In this document: piece by piece, positions 1 to 5,690 of the stretch
How the letters are laid out: every line of letters starts with the position of its first letter
Position numbering within the stretch: position 1 is the stretch's first letter
From: a virus
Strand: one strand, 5' to 3'
IMG/VR virus record: IMGVR_UViG_3300031227_007781
Location: 1-33,027 of that record
Length of the DNA stretch: 33,027 bases
Position numbers and translations under genes: made by a program
Notes under the pieces: generated by a model
Database searches by the model: none
What the model was told of the DNA's origin: nothing
The model's input: only the letters and a program-made list of their open reading frames with translations

Positions 1-29
1 TGGACTCGGCTGTAAGCGACTCTACCCCA

Positions 30-96
30 GATTTGCTTATGCAAATCCTCTTCAGTCATCTTACGTTCACATTACACCGCTAAAGCGGGTGTAATG
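30..96. other. Two stem-loops in the gene-free left edge (1-332)
   Basis: Bases 30-36 and 41-47 form a perfect 7-bp hairpin with a TTAT loop. Bases 70-80 pair with 85-96 (11 bp, one bulged G, TAAA loop). Neither is followed by a T run on either strand, so they do not look like intrinsic terminators. A minus-strand ATG at 59-57 opens a frame that leaves the window after 19 codons; this is too short to call. The rest of 1-332 is an AT-rich leader with the repeats and promoter listed next, and I see no other gene in it. Confidence 0.5.
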
Positions 97-215
97 CTAC
101 TACCCCCGATCAAAACCCTTCTTTTCTTCTCTCTGGAAAAGGAAAATATAAGAGTTGTAGAATAGTACTTCTTTCTTCCATTTTGGCATTCCTATTTCCA
201 TTTTAATATTTCTTT

Positions 216-288
216 TCTCTAATATCAATATAGACTATCCTATCTCTAATTATTAGGGGATAAAAACACCCACTTGACTTTCTCTAAT
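216..288 (+). repeat. Three direct TCTCTAAT boxes, possible operator sites
   Basis: TCTCTAAT occurs at 216-223, 243-250 and 281-288. The third copy lies in the spacer of the promoter at 274-301, and the first and third share the longer core TTTCTCTAATA. Direct repeats upstream of and inside a promoter are a common arrangement for regulator binding. No regulator is identified, and the region is AT-rich enough that chance repetition is possible. Confidence 0.35.
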
Positions 289-301
289 AATTTGTTACAA
301 T
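274..301 (+). promoter_or_regulatory. Sigma70-type promoter for the leftward gene block
   Basis: TTGACT (274-279) and TACAAT (296-301) are separated by 16 bp, close to the bacterial housekeeping consensus TTGACA-N17-TATAAT. The first gene starts 31 bases downstream at 333. The promoter likely drives the run of co-directional genes beginning there. The spacer contains a TCTCTAAT repeat, so repression or activation at this site is plausible. Confidence 0.65.
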
Positions 302-332
302 ATAGATAGCGATAAAGGAGGAGATTGAGACA

Positions 333-674
333 ATGACTAAAAAAGAAAACAGTTCTGTTTCTAGTGCGATAGACAGATTATCTATTATTAGAGCTACTCA
401 ACTATCTAAGAAGCATAATTTATCTTTTCAGAAAGCTATGATTATGGGAAGAAATTCAGTCAATAATGCTATTCTATTAAATAAGTTTCTTTGTCAGAAT
501 AGAGAGTATCTTACTTCTCTTGGAGATAAGACTTCAGTTGGATCTTCATCTTTTGAGATAATTCTATCTGCAGTATGCGGTATAGAAGATGGTTGGGGAT
601 ATTGGAAATTTCCTCATGATACAATAGTTGCACCTTCTTTAAAAACTAATTCTGCATTACCTGGTATGGTTTAG
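333..674 (+). CDS. Hypothetical protein, first gene after the promoter
   Basis: A 113-residue protein that I do not recognise. The ATG is preceded by AAAGGAGG (315-322), a strong ribosome binding site, and by the promoter at 274-301. The N-terminal half is basic and looks helical (Lys/Ser-rich, with a SKKHNLSFQKAM segment that could be a small helical or DNA-binding-like region). The C-terminal half contains an aromatic GWGYWKFP stretch. No signal peptide, membrane segment or metal site is visible. It is followed without a gap by the next gene. As the promoter-proximal gene it could be regulatory, but nothing in the sequence shows this. Confidence 0.75.
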   Translation: MTKKENSSVSSAIDRLSIIRATQLSKKHNLSFQKAMIMGRNSVNNAILLNKFLCQNREYLTSLGDKTSVGSSSFEIILSAVCGIEDGWGYWKFPHDTIVAPSLKTNSALPGMV

Positions 675-956
675 ATGTCAGAAATAAATGATCAAGATGC
701 TGATTTCAATAGACTAAACTTTGAGTCATATTGGAATCTAATAAATGCTATTCGGGAATTATGCGAAGATGCTATAGATAGTGAATATCTTTTTGCAGAT
801 GATATTTATTCGGCTTTAGATAGAGCAAAGTTTTATATTCTGTCAGAACATACTGAATTTAGAATGGAAAATAGACTGGCAGATGCAGGAATTTTAATGC
901 GAGATTATGAAGAAGTAGTAAGAGATGATAAGTTGCCTGAGAAAAAGGAGAACTGA
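675..956 (+). CDS. Hypothetical acidic helical protein
   Basis: A 93-residue, strongly acidic, mostly helical-looking protein of unknown function. The ATG directly abuts the stop codon of the preceding gene (TAGATG) and has no clear ribosome binding site of its own, so it is probably translated by coupling. Its last codons contain the AAGGAG that serves the next gene. No Cys or His metal cluster and no membrane segment are visible. Confidence 0.72.
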   Translation: MSEINDQDADFNRLNFESYWNLINAIRELCEDAIDSEYLFADDIYSALDRAKFYILSEHTEFRMENRLADAGILMRDYEEVVRDDKLPEKKEN

Positions 957-957
957 C

Positions 958-1707
958 TTGCGATATGACGAGCAGATTCTTAATTTGGTTAAGAAGAGAT
1001 GCCCATATGAGGTATCATATCTATGTTATCGAGGTTCAATCCCAGCAGGAATGGAGAGGGAAGGAATATCTGATGTAGATTTCATAGGATTCTTCTTCCC
1101 TTCTCTTTCTTCTTTATTTGGTATGGATAGAGTTGAACAGTATGAGATAATAGAAGATAATTATGACGGCATACTTTACGATATTAGGAAATTTTTCCAA
1201 TTATGTCTCAAGGCTAATCCTAGTATTCTGGAATCTTTATGGGTATCCGATGAGTATATTATCTTTACTGATTATGTTGGATTACAATTTAGGGAGTTAA
1301 GGAAAGATTTTCTCAGTAAGAAATGTTTTCATACTTATCGAGGATATAGTATATCACAGCTCAGGAGATTACGTTCTATTGGATGTAAAGGGGAAAAGAA
1401 AAAGAAAGAGATAGATACCTACGGCTATTCGACATCATTCTCATATCATCTACTGAGATTAATTAATTCTGGGATAAGAGTATTGAATGAAGAGAAACTT
1501 TTGGTCAAGGATAGAAATTTGACGCCCTTCTATAAGAGAGTAAGAAATGGAGAGTTTGAAGTATCTGATATTGAAGAAATAGCTCGAAGGAATCTAAAGT
1601 TATTAAGAGAAGCATACAATAAATCAGATCTTCAGGAAGAGCTGGATGTGGATTATTTAAAAAAGACTATGCTTAAAATTCTGTGGGATCACTATTCTTA
1701 TTTATGA
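958..1707 (+). CDS. RlaP-like (COG3541-type) nucleotidyltransferase
   Basis: A pol-beta-superfamily nucleotidyltransferase of 249 residues. The start is taken as TTG at 958 because AAGGAG at 945-950 sits 7 bases upstream; an in-frame ATG at 925 lies inside the previous gene. The signature G26-S27 followed by the acidic pair D39 and D41 (SDVDFIGFFFP) is the family's nucleotide and metal site. It is followed by the characteristic DIRKFFQLCLKANPSILESL region (about residues 75-95), which matches the RlaP/COG3541 pattern of a Tyr/Arg-Lys-Phe helix and an NP..LE.L motif. This family was linked to RNA repair by gene neighbourhood, and here it lies upstream of Ro60. The substrate is unknown; transfer of a nucleotide to an RNA end is an inference. 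Confidence 0.8.
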   Translation: MRYDEQILNLVKKRCPYEVSYLCYRGSIPAGMEREGISDVDFIGFFFPSLSSLFGMDRVEQYEIIEDNYDGILYDIRKFFQLCLKANPSILESLWVSDEYIIFTDYVGLQFRELRKDFLSKKCFHTYRGYSISQLRRLRSIGCKGEKKKKEIDTYGYSTSFSYHLLRLINSGIRVLNEEKLLVKDRNLTPFYKRVRNGEFEVSDIEEIARRNLKLLREAYNKSDLQEELDVDYLKKTMLKILWDHYSYL

Positions 1708-1718
1708 AGGAGTTTATG

Positions 1719-1961
1719 ATGGAACTTAAAAAAGAATATGATTTATATCTGAAATGTAAGAAAATTTGGCTTGATAATTATGAATGGAGTTTTGTTCTTA
1801 TTAAAGATGATATTGTTGCTGGATTCTTTGGGTCTGAAATAGATGCTTATGAATTTGGTTTAGGTCGTTTTGGGGATGTTCCAATGTTAATCCAATGGAT
1901 AGTTAAGGAAGAACCTGTTGTTAGAATATTTAGAGAAGATGAGAAATTTACTTATGTTTAG
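1719..1961 (+). CDS. Hypothetical 80-residue protein
   Basis: A small protein of unknown function. The start is placed at the second of two adjacent ATGs (1716 and 1719) because AAGGAG at 1707-1712 is 6 bases before 1719. That ribosome binding site overlaps the stop of the nucleotidyltransferase gene, so the two are likely co-translated. The sequence alternates charged and aromatic residues (IWLDNYEWSFVLIKDD) and looks like a compact alpha/beta fold. It is the last protein gene before the 0.6-kb noncoding tract upstream of Ro60. Confidence 0.7.
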   Translation: MELKKEYDLYLKCKKIWLDNYEWSFVLIKDDIVAGFFGSEIDAYEFGLGRFGDVPMLIQWIVKEEPVVRIFREDEKFTYV

Positions 1962-2030
1962 GGTTTCTTAATAGATAATGCTTACGTAGATAGTTATCAA
2001 TGACACCACCTTCCAGATCTCTGAGATCTC

Positions 2031-2120
2031 GGGAGAGATATATAAAGTTATTATCAAGGGAAGTGTCTGAGAGAGGCTACTTCTATTTGGAGAAAACTAT
2101 CCTCTTTCGTCTGTTCTCCC
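2031..2120 (+). ncRNA. Candidate structured RNA unit 1 upstream of Ro60
   Basis: GGGAGAG (2031-2037) can pair with TTCTCCC (2114-2120; 7 bp with one G-U), enclosing the first copy of the repeated hairpin box (2058-2083). Just upstream is a 6-bp AGATCT hairpin (2015-2029). Its 3' part (CTCTTTCGTCTGTTCTCCC) is nearly repeated at 2513-2532 next to unit 4, so the units appear related. The boundaries are guesses and no promoter is evident. It is not tRNA-like in the way units 2 and 3 are. Confidence 0.35.
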
Positions 2121-2132
2121 TTTGCTATTTTA

Positions 2133-2270
2133 CAATGGTGAGGGTAGCTCAAATAGTAGAGCACATATGTACCTTACTCGCCTGTTCTCCTTTAGGGGAT
2201 GTAATAGAGTATGGTTACTTCCTATGCTAAAGGTGTGATGTGGGTGAAAATCCCACCCCTCTCCACCTTG
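2133..2270 (+). ncRNA. Candidate tRNA-like Y RNA (unit 2)
   Basis: A tRNA-like element. GGTGAGG (2137-2143) resembles a tRNA acceptor 5' strand and is followed by a D-arm (stem 2147-2150/2159-2162 with an 8-base loop AAATAGTA). A T-arm follows (GTGGG, loop TGAAAAT, CCCAC; 2240-2256), then CCTCTCC plus ACC. Between the arms are about 76 bases instead of an anticodon arm; GTACC (2169-2173) can pair with GGTGT (2232-2236) to close that extra domain. Compared with tRNA, the loop bases corresponding to G18 and T55-C56 are changed. The ends can also pair as a bulged helix, CAA-GGTG with CACC-TTG. Bacterial Y RNAs (YrlA class) have a tRNA-like module and often lie beside the Ro60 gene. A decayed tRNA gene is the main alternative. 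Confidence 0.55.
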
Positions 2271-2278
2271 ATATTATT

Positions 2279-2425
2279 ATGGCAGGGGATCAAAGACTTT
2301 ATTTGCTTGTTCTTCCTTTGGGAAAGTAATAGATAAAGATACTTCAACTATCTATGGACTGGTGACATCCCTACAGTCACCTTTTTACAAGAACCATCAT
2401 TTATTTGATGGCTATTCCCTGCCAT
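2279..2425 (+). ncRNA. Candidate Y-RNA-like cloverleaf (unit 3)
   Basis: The 5' end ATGGCAGGGGAT (2279-2290) pairs with the 3' end ATTCCCTGCCAT (2414-2425), 12 bp with one G-U. Inside, in order, are a D-arm-like hairpin (2291-2294/2302-2305, 7-base loop), a middle stem CTTGT/ACAAG (2306-2310/2387-2391) and a T-arm-like hairpin CCATCA/TGATGG (2394-2399/2406-2411). The middle arm contains a TTCC-TTTG-GGAA hairpin, the repeated box hairpin (2320-2345) and a GC hairpin (2361-2381). Pairing of the two RNA ends is the hallmark of Y RNAs, whose terminal helix binds Ro60. An alternative hairpin GATGGC/GCCATC (2408-2425) competes with the terminal helix. The call rests on manual pairing and position next to Ro60. 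Confidence 0.55.
2361..2386 (+). terminator. Possible intrinsic terminator or structural hairpin inside unit 3
   Basis: GGTGAC (2361-2366) pairs with GTCACC (2376-2381) across a 9-base loop, followed immediately by TTTTT. This fits a short rho-independent terminator. It also forms one arm inside the unit 3 fold, so it may be structural rather than terminating. If it terminates, RNAs from units 1-2 would end here and Ro60 would need a downstream promoter, which I do not see. Confidence 0.35.
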
Positions 2426-2531
2426 CTGCAATTATAGAAATAGGGAAGTGATAGGATAGAGATACTTCATGCCAAGAAGGGGTAGTTTTCGCCCCCCCTC
2501 CACCAAAAAGAACTCTTTCCGATTGTTCTCC
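2426..2531 (+). ncRNA. Candidate structured RNA unit 4 next to Ro60
   Basis: This unit contains the fourth box hairpin (2443-2468), a GC hairpin GGGG-TAGTTTTCG-CCCC (2478-2494 region) and a CCTCCACCA segment ending at 2504 that resembles a tRNA 3' end. It ends with AAAAAGAACTCTTTCC and TGTTCTCCC (2524-2532 region). TTCCCT of unit 3 (2415-2420) could alternatively pair with AGGGAA here (2442-2447). No complete cloverleaf or clear closing helix could be drawn, so it may be a degenerate or differently folded member. It could also serve as the 5' leader of the Ro60 mRNA. Confidence 0.3.
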
Positions 2532-2567
2532 CTTAAAAAATTTCCTTCAAAATAATAGGAGGTATTA

Positions 2568-4058
2568 ATGAAGCTAAATGCCCAAAGAAGCTCAAGTAAG
2601 ACTATCAATTACGAAGGTGCTACAAGTTACAAAACAGATGCAAAAACAGAGTTAATTTCCAGAGTGTTATGTAGCTTAGTAGGGGAAAAGAAGTTTTATG
2701 TTTCAGGTGAAGATAGTAATAAGGAGCTCATATCCTTATTGAGAAAGGTAGCTGATACTGATATAGAATTCTGTCTAAAATTAGCTGCTTATGCCAGAAA
2801 TGAATTCCATCTACGATCCATCCCTCAGTTAATCCTAATTGAGATGAATAACCACCCCAAGATAAAAGGTACAGGATTTATCACTAAGTATGCACCTTAT
2901 ATTATCAAAAGAGCAGATGAAATTACTGAATGTATGGCATATCATCTGGATAATTTTGGTAAGCCTATTCCTACCAGACTTAAAAAAGCTATTGCATCCT
3001 CATTTAATCGTTTTAGTAAATATCAAATTTCCAAGTATAATCGTCCAGGGAAAGTAGAAATGAGGGATGCTATGTTCCTTTGCCATCCCAAGCCTATTGA
3101 TGATGTTCATACTGATATATTCAAGAAGTTAGCTGATAAGAATTTGGAGTCACCTGATACTTGGGAAGTGATTATTTCTGGTAAGGGTAGTACCAAAGAG
3201 AATTGGGAATCAGTTGTAGATTTGTGGTTGGAAAGTGAAAGGTTTGGAAACTATTTTGCTGGTATCAGAAACCTACGTAATGTTTTGAAAGTTGGGATAA
3301 ATGATGAGCTATTGGATAGGTTGCTTAAAGCTTTGAGAGATCCAGAGAATGTGAAACGAAGTAAATTATTACCTTTCCGTTTTCTGTCAGCATATAAGCA
3401 GATACAGCAGATTGCGTCTCCAAGAACAAATAAAGTTCTTCGTACTATAAGTAGTGCTATGAATCAAAGTTTGGTCAATTTGCCTGAATTGTCAGGATAT
3501 ACTTGCATCGCAGTTGATCTTTCTGGTTCAATGGATTCTGTTTTATCAGATAGAAGTACTGTTGCATATGCGGATGTAGCTTGTGTTCTTGGTGCCGCTT
3601 TGAATAAAGTTACTAATGCGGTAGTGATTGGATTCGGTGAGAAGGTGGGAATGGCTACCTTAGACCCAGAAGCAAGTGTTCTGTCAAGTGCTCAAACTAT
3701 TAGAGGTATGCCAGTTGGTCATTCTACTAATGCTTATTTAGCACCTATGTTATTATCAAGTAGGAAAGTTAAGATAGATAGATTCATTCTACTATCTGAT
3801 ATGCAGTGTTGGGATTCTACTTGGTATAGTAGTAGAGAATTTACACCTGATTTTCGTAAATATAAGAATGAATTTTCTCCTAATTGTTATTTATATTCAA
3901 TAGATTTAGCTGGATATGGTAAGGGGATTCAAGTACCACAAGGTGAGAAAAATACTGTGCTATTGGCTGGTTGGTCAGATAGGATTTTTAATTTTATAGC
4001 GAATTGGGAAAATGAAAGAGTATCTCAAGTTAAGATGATTAGTAGCTATTTGAGTTGA
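2568..4058 (+). CDS. rsr: Ro60-family RNA-binding protein (TROVE plus vWA)
   Basis: A full-length bacterial-type Ro60 orthologue (Rsr) of 496 residues. Residues from about 10 to 310 form the TROVE helical-repeat ring that binds misfolded RNA ends in its cavity and Y RNA on its outer surface. The C-terminal third is a von Willebrand factor A domain with an intact MIDAS: DLSGS at 317-321, a Thr near 387 (GHSTNAYLAP) and LLSD near 411. The length agrees with characterised bacterial Ro proteins, and no frameshift or missing element is seen. TAGGAGGT lies just upstream of the ATG. The gene follows the structured RNA tract and overlaps the DHHA1 gene by 4 bases. Known bacterial Ro proteins work with Y RNA and exoribonucleases in RNA decay and rRNA maturation; the role in this phage is inferred. 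Confidence 0.95.
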   Translation: MKLNAQRSSSKTINYEGATSYKTDAKTELISRVLCSLVGEKKFYVSGEDSNKELISLLRKVADTDIEFCLKLAAYARNEFHLRSIPQLILIEMNNHPKIKGTGFITKYAPYIIKRADEITECMAYHLDNFGKPIPTRLKKAIASSFNRFSKYQISKYNRPGKVEMRDAMFLCHPKPIDDVHTDIFKKLADKNLESPDTWEVIISGKGSTKENWESVVDLWLESERFGNYFAGIRNLRNVLKVGINDELLDRLLKALRDPENVKRSKLLPFRFLSAYKQIQQIASPRTNKVLRTISSAMNQSLVNLPELSGYTCIAVDLSGSMDSVLSDRSTVAYADVACVLGAALNKVTNAVVIGFGEKVGMATLDPEASVLSSAQTIRGMPVGHSTNAYLAPMLLSSRKVKIDRFILLSDMQCWDSTWYSSREFTPDFRKYKNEFSPNCYLYSIDLAGYGKGIQVPQGEKNTVLLAGWSDRIFNFIANWENERVSQVKMISSYLS

Positions 4059-4393
4059 AGAGTGAGCAAAGAATAATTGTAGCACTTGCTTCTGTTGGTT
4101 CTGATAAAGCAAATTATGTAATCGCTTCAAGTCATAAACATTTGCCGTCCAATGTGATAGTTAAGGTGATTTCTCTCATTTGTAAAGGTGGTGGTGGAGG
4201 AAGATGGGATTTTGCTCAAGGTGGTACTTCTCATCCTGAGTTGCTTAAGCCTATCTTCAGTAAGGGTTCTTATATTATCCCGATGATATTAGTTAGAGTG
4301 TCTGACGAAATGAATAAATTGGAGTGTTGGGAAGAAGAAAAAGGAGATAAAAAATGTACAAATTTGGTTGGCAACCTGATCTGCCAGATATAA
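4055..4393 (+). CDS. Stand-alone DHHA1 (C-Ala-like) domain protein
   Basis: A 112-residue protein consisting of one DHHA1-type domain. Residues 8-58 read as a beta-strand (IIVALAS), a helix and loop, then the glycine signature G45-G49 followed by RWDFAQGG. This matches the AlaRS C-terminal DHHA1 pattern GGxGGG...AQxGG. In alanyl-tRNA synthetase this domain contacts the tRNA elbow; in DHH phosphoesterases it helps hold single-stranded nucleic acid. No DHH catalytic half or synthetase domain is attached. The TTG start overlaps the Ro60 stop (TTGA), implying translational coupling. The C-terminal 13 residues overlap the next gene. I infer an RNA-binding partner, possibly of the tRNA-like RNAs. 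Confidence 0.75.
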   Translation: MKSEQRIIVALASVGSDKANYVIASSHKHLPSNVIVKVISLICKGGGGGRWDFAQGGTSHPELLKPIFSKGSYIIPMILVRVSDEMNKLECWEEEKGDKKCTNLVGNLICQI

Positions 4394-5223
4394 GAGATTA
4401 TGGTATTGCAAAAGGAAAAGGAATGTTGACTCTTTTGAAAAAGAGCCAAGTGTATCCTTATGGGGATTATACACCAGAGAAAATTGATTTAAGAGAATGG
4501 TTTTCCCCAGTTGAAACGCAGGGAAATCTCGGATCGTGTACATCAAATGCTGGTGTAGCTCTATTGGAATATTTTGAGAATAGAGCGATGGGGCATCATA
4601 TAGATGCTTCTCGGTTATTCTTATATAAGACTACAAGAAATTTATTGAATTGGGTAGGGGATACTGGTGCCTATATTAGAAGCACAGTTGGTGCTATGGC
4701 TATGTTTGGAGTTCCCCCTGAAAAATATTGGCCATATACTGATAGTAAGAATAAATTTGACAAAGAGCCATCATCTTTTGTATATGCACTTGCACAAAGA
4801 TGGCGTCCTACTGTTTATTTTAGAATGGATTTTCCTGGTGTTGGTAAGGATATATTGTTGAATAATATAAAGGCGTTTCTGCGATGTGGATGGCCAATGA
4901 TATTTGGTTTTACAGTGTATGACTCAATTAAGTATGCCAGAACTACTGGAGAAATTCCCTATCCTTCTGATAAGGATAAAGTTGATGGAGGTCATGCCAT
5001 CGTGAGTTGTGGTTTTGATGATGATAAGGTTATTGTTCATCCTGAGACTGGAGAAAGTACCAAAGGAGCATTGCTCATAAGAAATAGTTGGGGTGATATG
5101 TGGAGTCCTCGGTTAGGGGGTTATGCATGGTTTCCATATCAATATGTTTTATCTGGATTAGCGATTGATTGGTGGACAATTTTATCTGCTGATTACATTG
5201 ATTCAGGAAAGTTCGGAGTCTAA
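4354..5223 (+). CDS. Papain-like (C1A) cysteine peptidase
   Basis: A 289-residue C1-family peptidase. The oxyanion-hole Gln56 and nucleophile Cys62 lie in TQGNLGSCTSNA, the catalytic His214 in GGHAIVSCGFDDD, and the Asn244 in LIRNSWGDMW, so the full triad is present. The N-terminal segment with DLPDIRDY resembles the short region preceding the mature domain in bacterial C1 peptidases. There is no signal peptide, so it acts in the cytoplasm or in the virion. AAAGGAG precedes the ATG, and the start overlaps the DHHA1 gene by 40 bases. The target is unknown; cleavage of a host factor or a phage protein are both possible. Confidence 0.9.
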   Translation: MYKFGWQPDLPDIRDYGIAKGKGMLTLLKKSQVYPYGDYTPEKIDLREWFSPVETQGNLGSCTSNAGVALLEYFENRAMGHHIDASRLFLYKTTRNLLNWVGDTGAYIRSTVGAMAMFGVPPEKYWPYTDSKNKFDKEPSSFVYALAQRWRPTVYFRMDFPGVGKDILLNNIKAFLRCGWPMIFGFTVYDSIKYARTTGEIPYPSDKDKVDGGHAIVSCGFDDDKVIVHPETGESTKGALLIRNSWGDMWSPRLGGYAWFPYQYVLSGLAIDWWTILSADYIDSGKFGV

Positions 5224-5225
5224 GT

Positions 5226-5690
5226 ATGAGAATATTTTTAGCTGGACGTATAGATGGACTCACTGATAGGGAAGCAAATGGATGGAGAAAGAAGTTTACA
5301 AAGGAAATTTTACCTCTTCCTTATGTGAAAGTTTATAATCCGGCACTTGATGTATCTGGTTTTGTGAAAGGAAAAGTTGCTGATTTATGTAATAATAGGA
5401 GTAAGGCACCAGAGATATTGGATAGGAATGATAGAGAGTTAAAGAAAGCAAATCTTATTGTAGTCAAAATAGATGATGTTTATGGTATTGGAACGCTTAT
5501 GGATTTAGGAGCTGCTCATATACTTAAGATTCCAATATACGGATTTGGTGGTATTGATGCATTAAGAGCGTCATTTGCGTTAGAGTATTATGTTGATGAG
5601 TTCTTCCCAGATGTAGAAACTTTAATCAAGAAACTAAAGCAAGAAATTCAAGATAAGGAGTATACAATTGCCAAGAGAAGAAAAGTATAG
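5226..5690 (+). CDS. Nucleoside 2-deoxyribosyltransferase-like protein
   Basis: A 154-residue Rossmann-like protein of the nucleoside deoxyribosyltransferase / blasticidin-MoCo-carrier group. Visible motifs are the N-terminal FLAGRIDG, DRNDRELKKANLIVVKIDD (acidic pocket and strand) and YGIGTLMDLGAA near residues 80-95. In canonical enzymes the nucleophile is Glu within GTxxE; here that position is Asp, so classic base exchange is uncertain. The gene starts 2 bases after the protease stop and overlaps the next gene. With the DUF1599 protein that follows, it suggests a role in nucleotide metabolism or DNA base modification. Confidence 0.75.
   Translation: MRIFLAGRIDGLTDREANGWRKKFTKEILPLPYVKVYNPALDVSGFVKGKVADLCNNRSKAPEILDRNDRELKKANLIVVKIDDVYGIGTLMDLGAAHILKIPIYGFGGIDALRASFALEYYVDEFFPDVETLIKKLKQEIQDKEYTIAKRRKV

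Larger units (their letters stand above)
2058..2468 (+). repeat. Four tandem copies of a GGGAAGTRATAG...TACTTC hairpin box
   Basis: Imperfect 26-27-base palindromic boxes lie at 2058-2083, 2196-2222, 2320-2345 and 2443-2468, spaced about 138, 124 and 123 bases. Each has a GAAGTR/TACTTC-type stem (the second copy uses GTAA/TTAC) and a purine-rich loop of 10-12 bases, with ATAG/AGA conserved in the last three. The stem is kept by compensating or wobble changes while the loop drifts, which suggests an RNA structure rather than a DNA site. A companion motif TGTTCTYC occurs at 2112, 2183, 2308 and 2524. A fifth degenerate copy may lie near 1969-1985. Confidence 0.6.

Noticed and set aside
2000-2230. 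A 76-codon reading frame in the tract upstream of Ro60
   Set aside because: It has no ribosome binding site, crosses the structured repeats, and its amino acid content is unlike the neighbouring genes; RNA units explain the sequence better.
2137-2267. An ordinary tRNA gene
   Set aside because: D- and T-arms fit but there is no 17-base anticodon arm, the acceptor has a mismatch and the T-loop lacks TTC; a tRNA-like Y RNA or a decayed tRNA is more likely.
2524-2560. A promoter for the Ro60 gene (TTGTTC with a CAAAAT-like -10)
   Set aside because: The spacer is about 19 bases and both boxes are weak; TTGTTCTC is also part of the repeated RNA motif.
4289-4546. A minus-strand 85-codon frame over the DHHA1/protease junction
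   Set aside because: Both plus-strand genes there have recognised motifs and ribosome binding sites; all other genes are on the plus strand.
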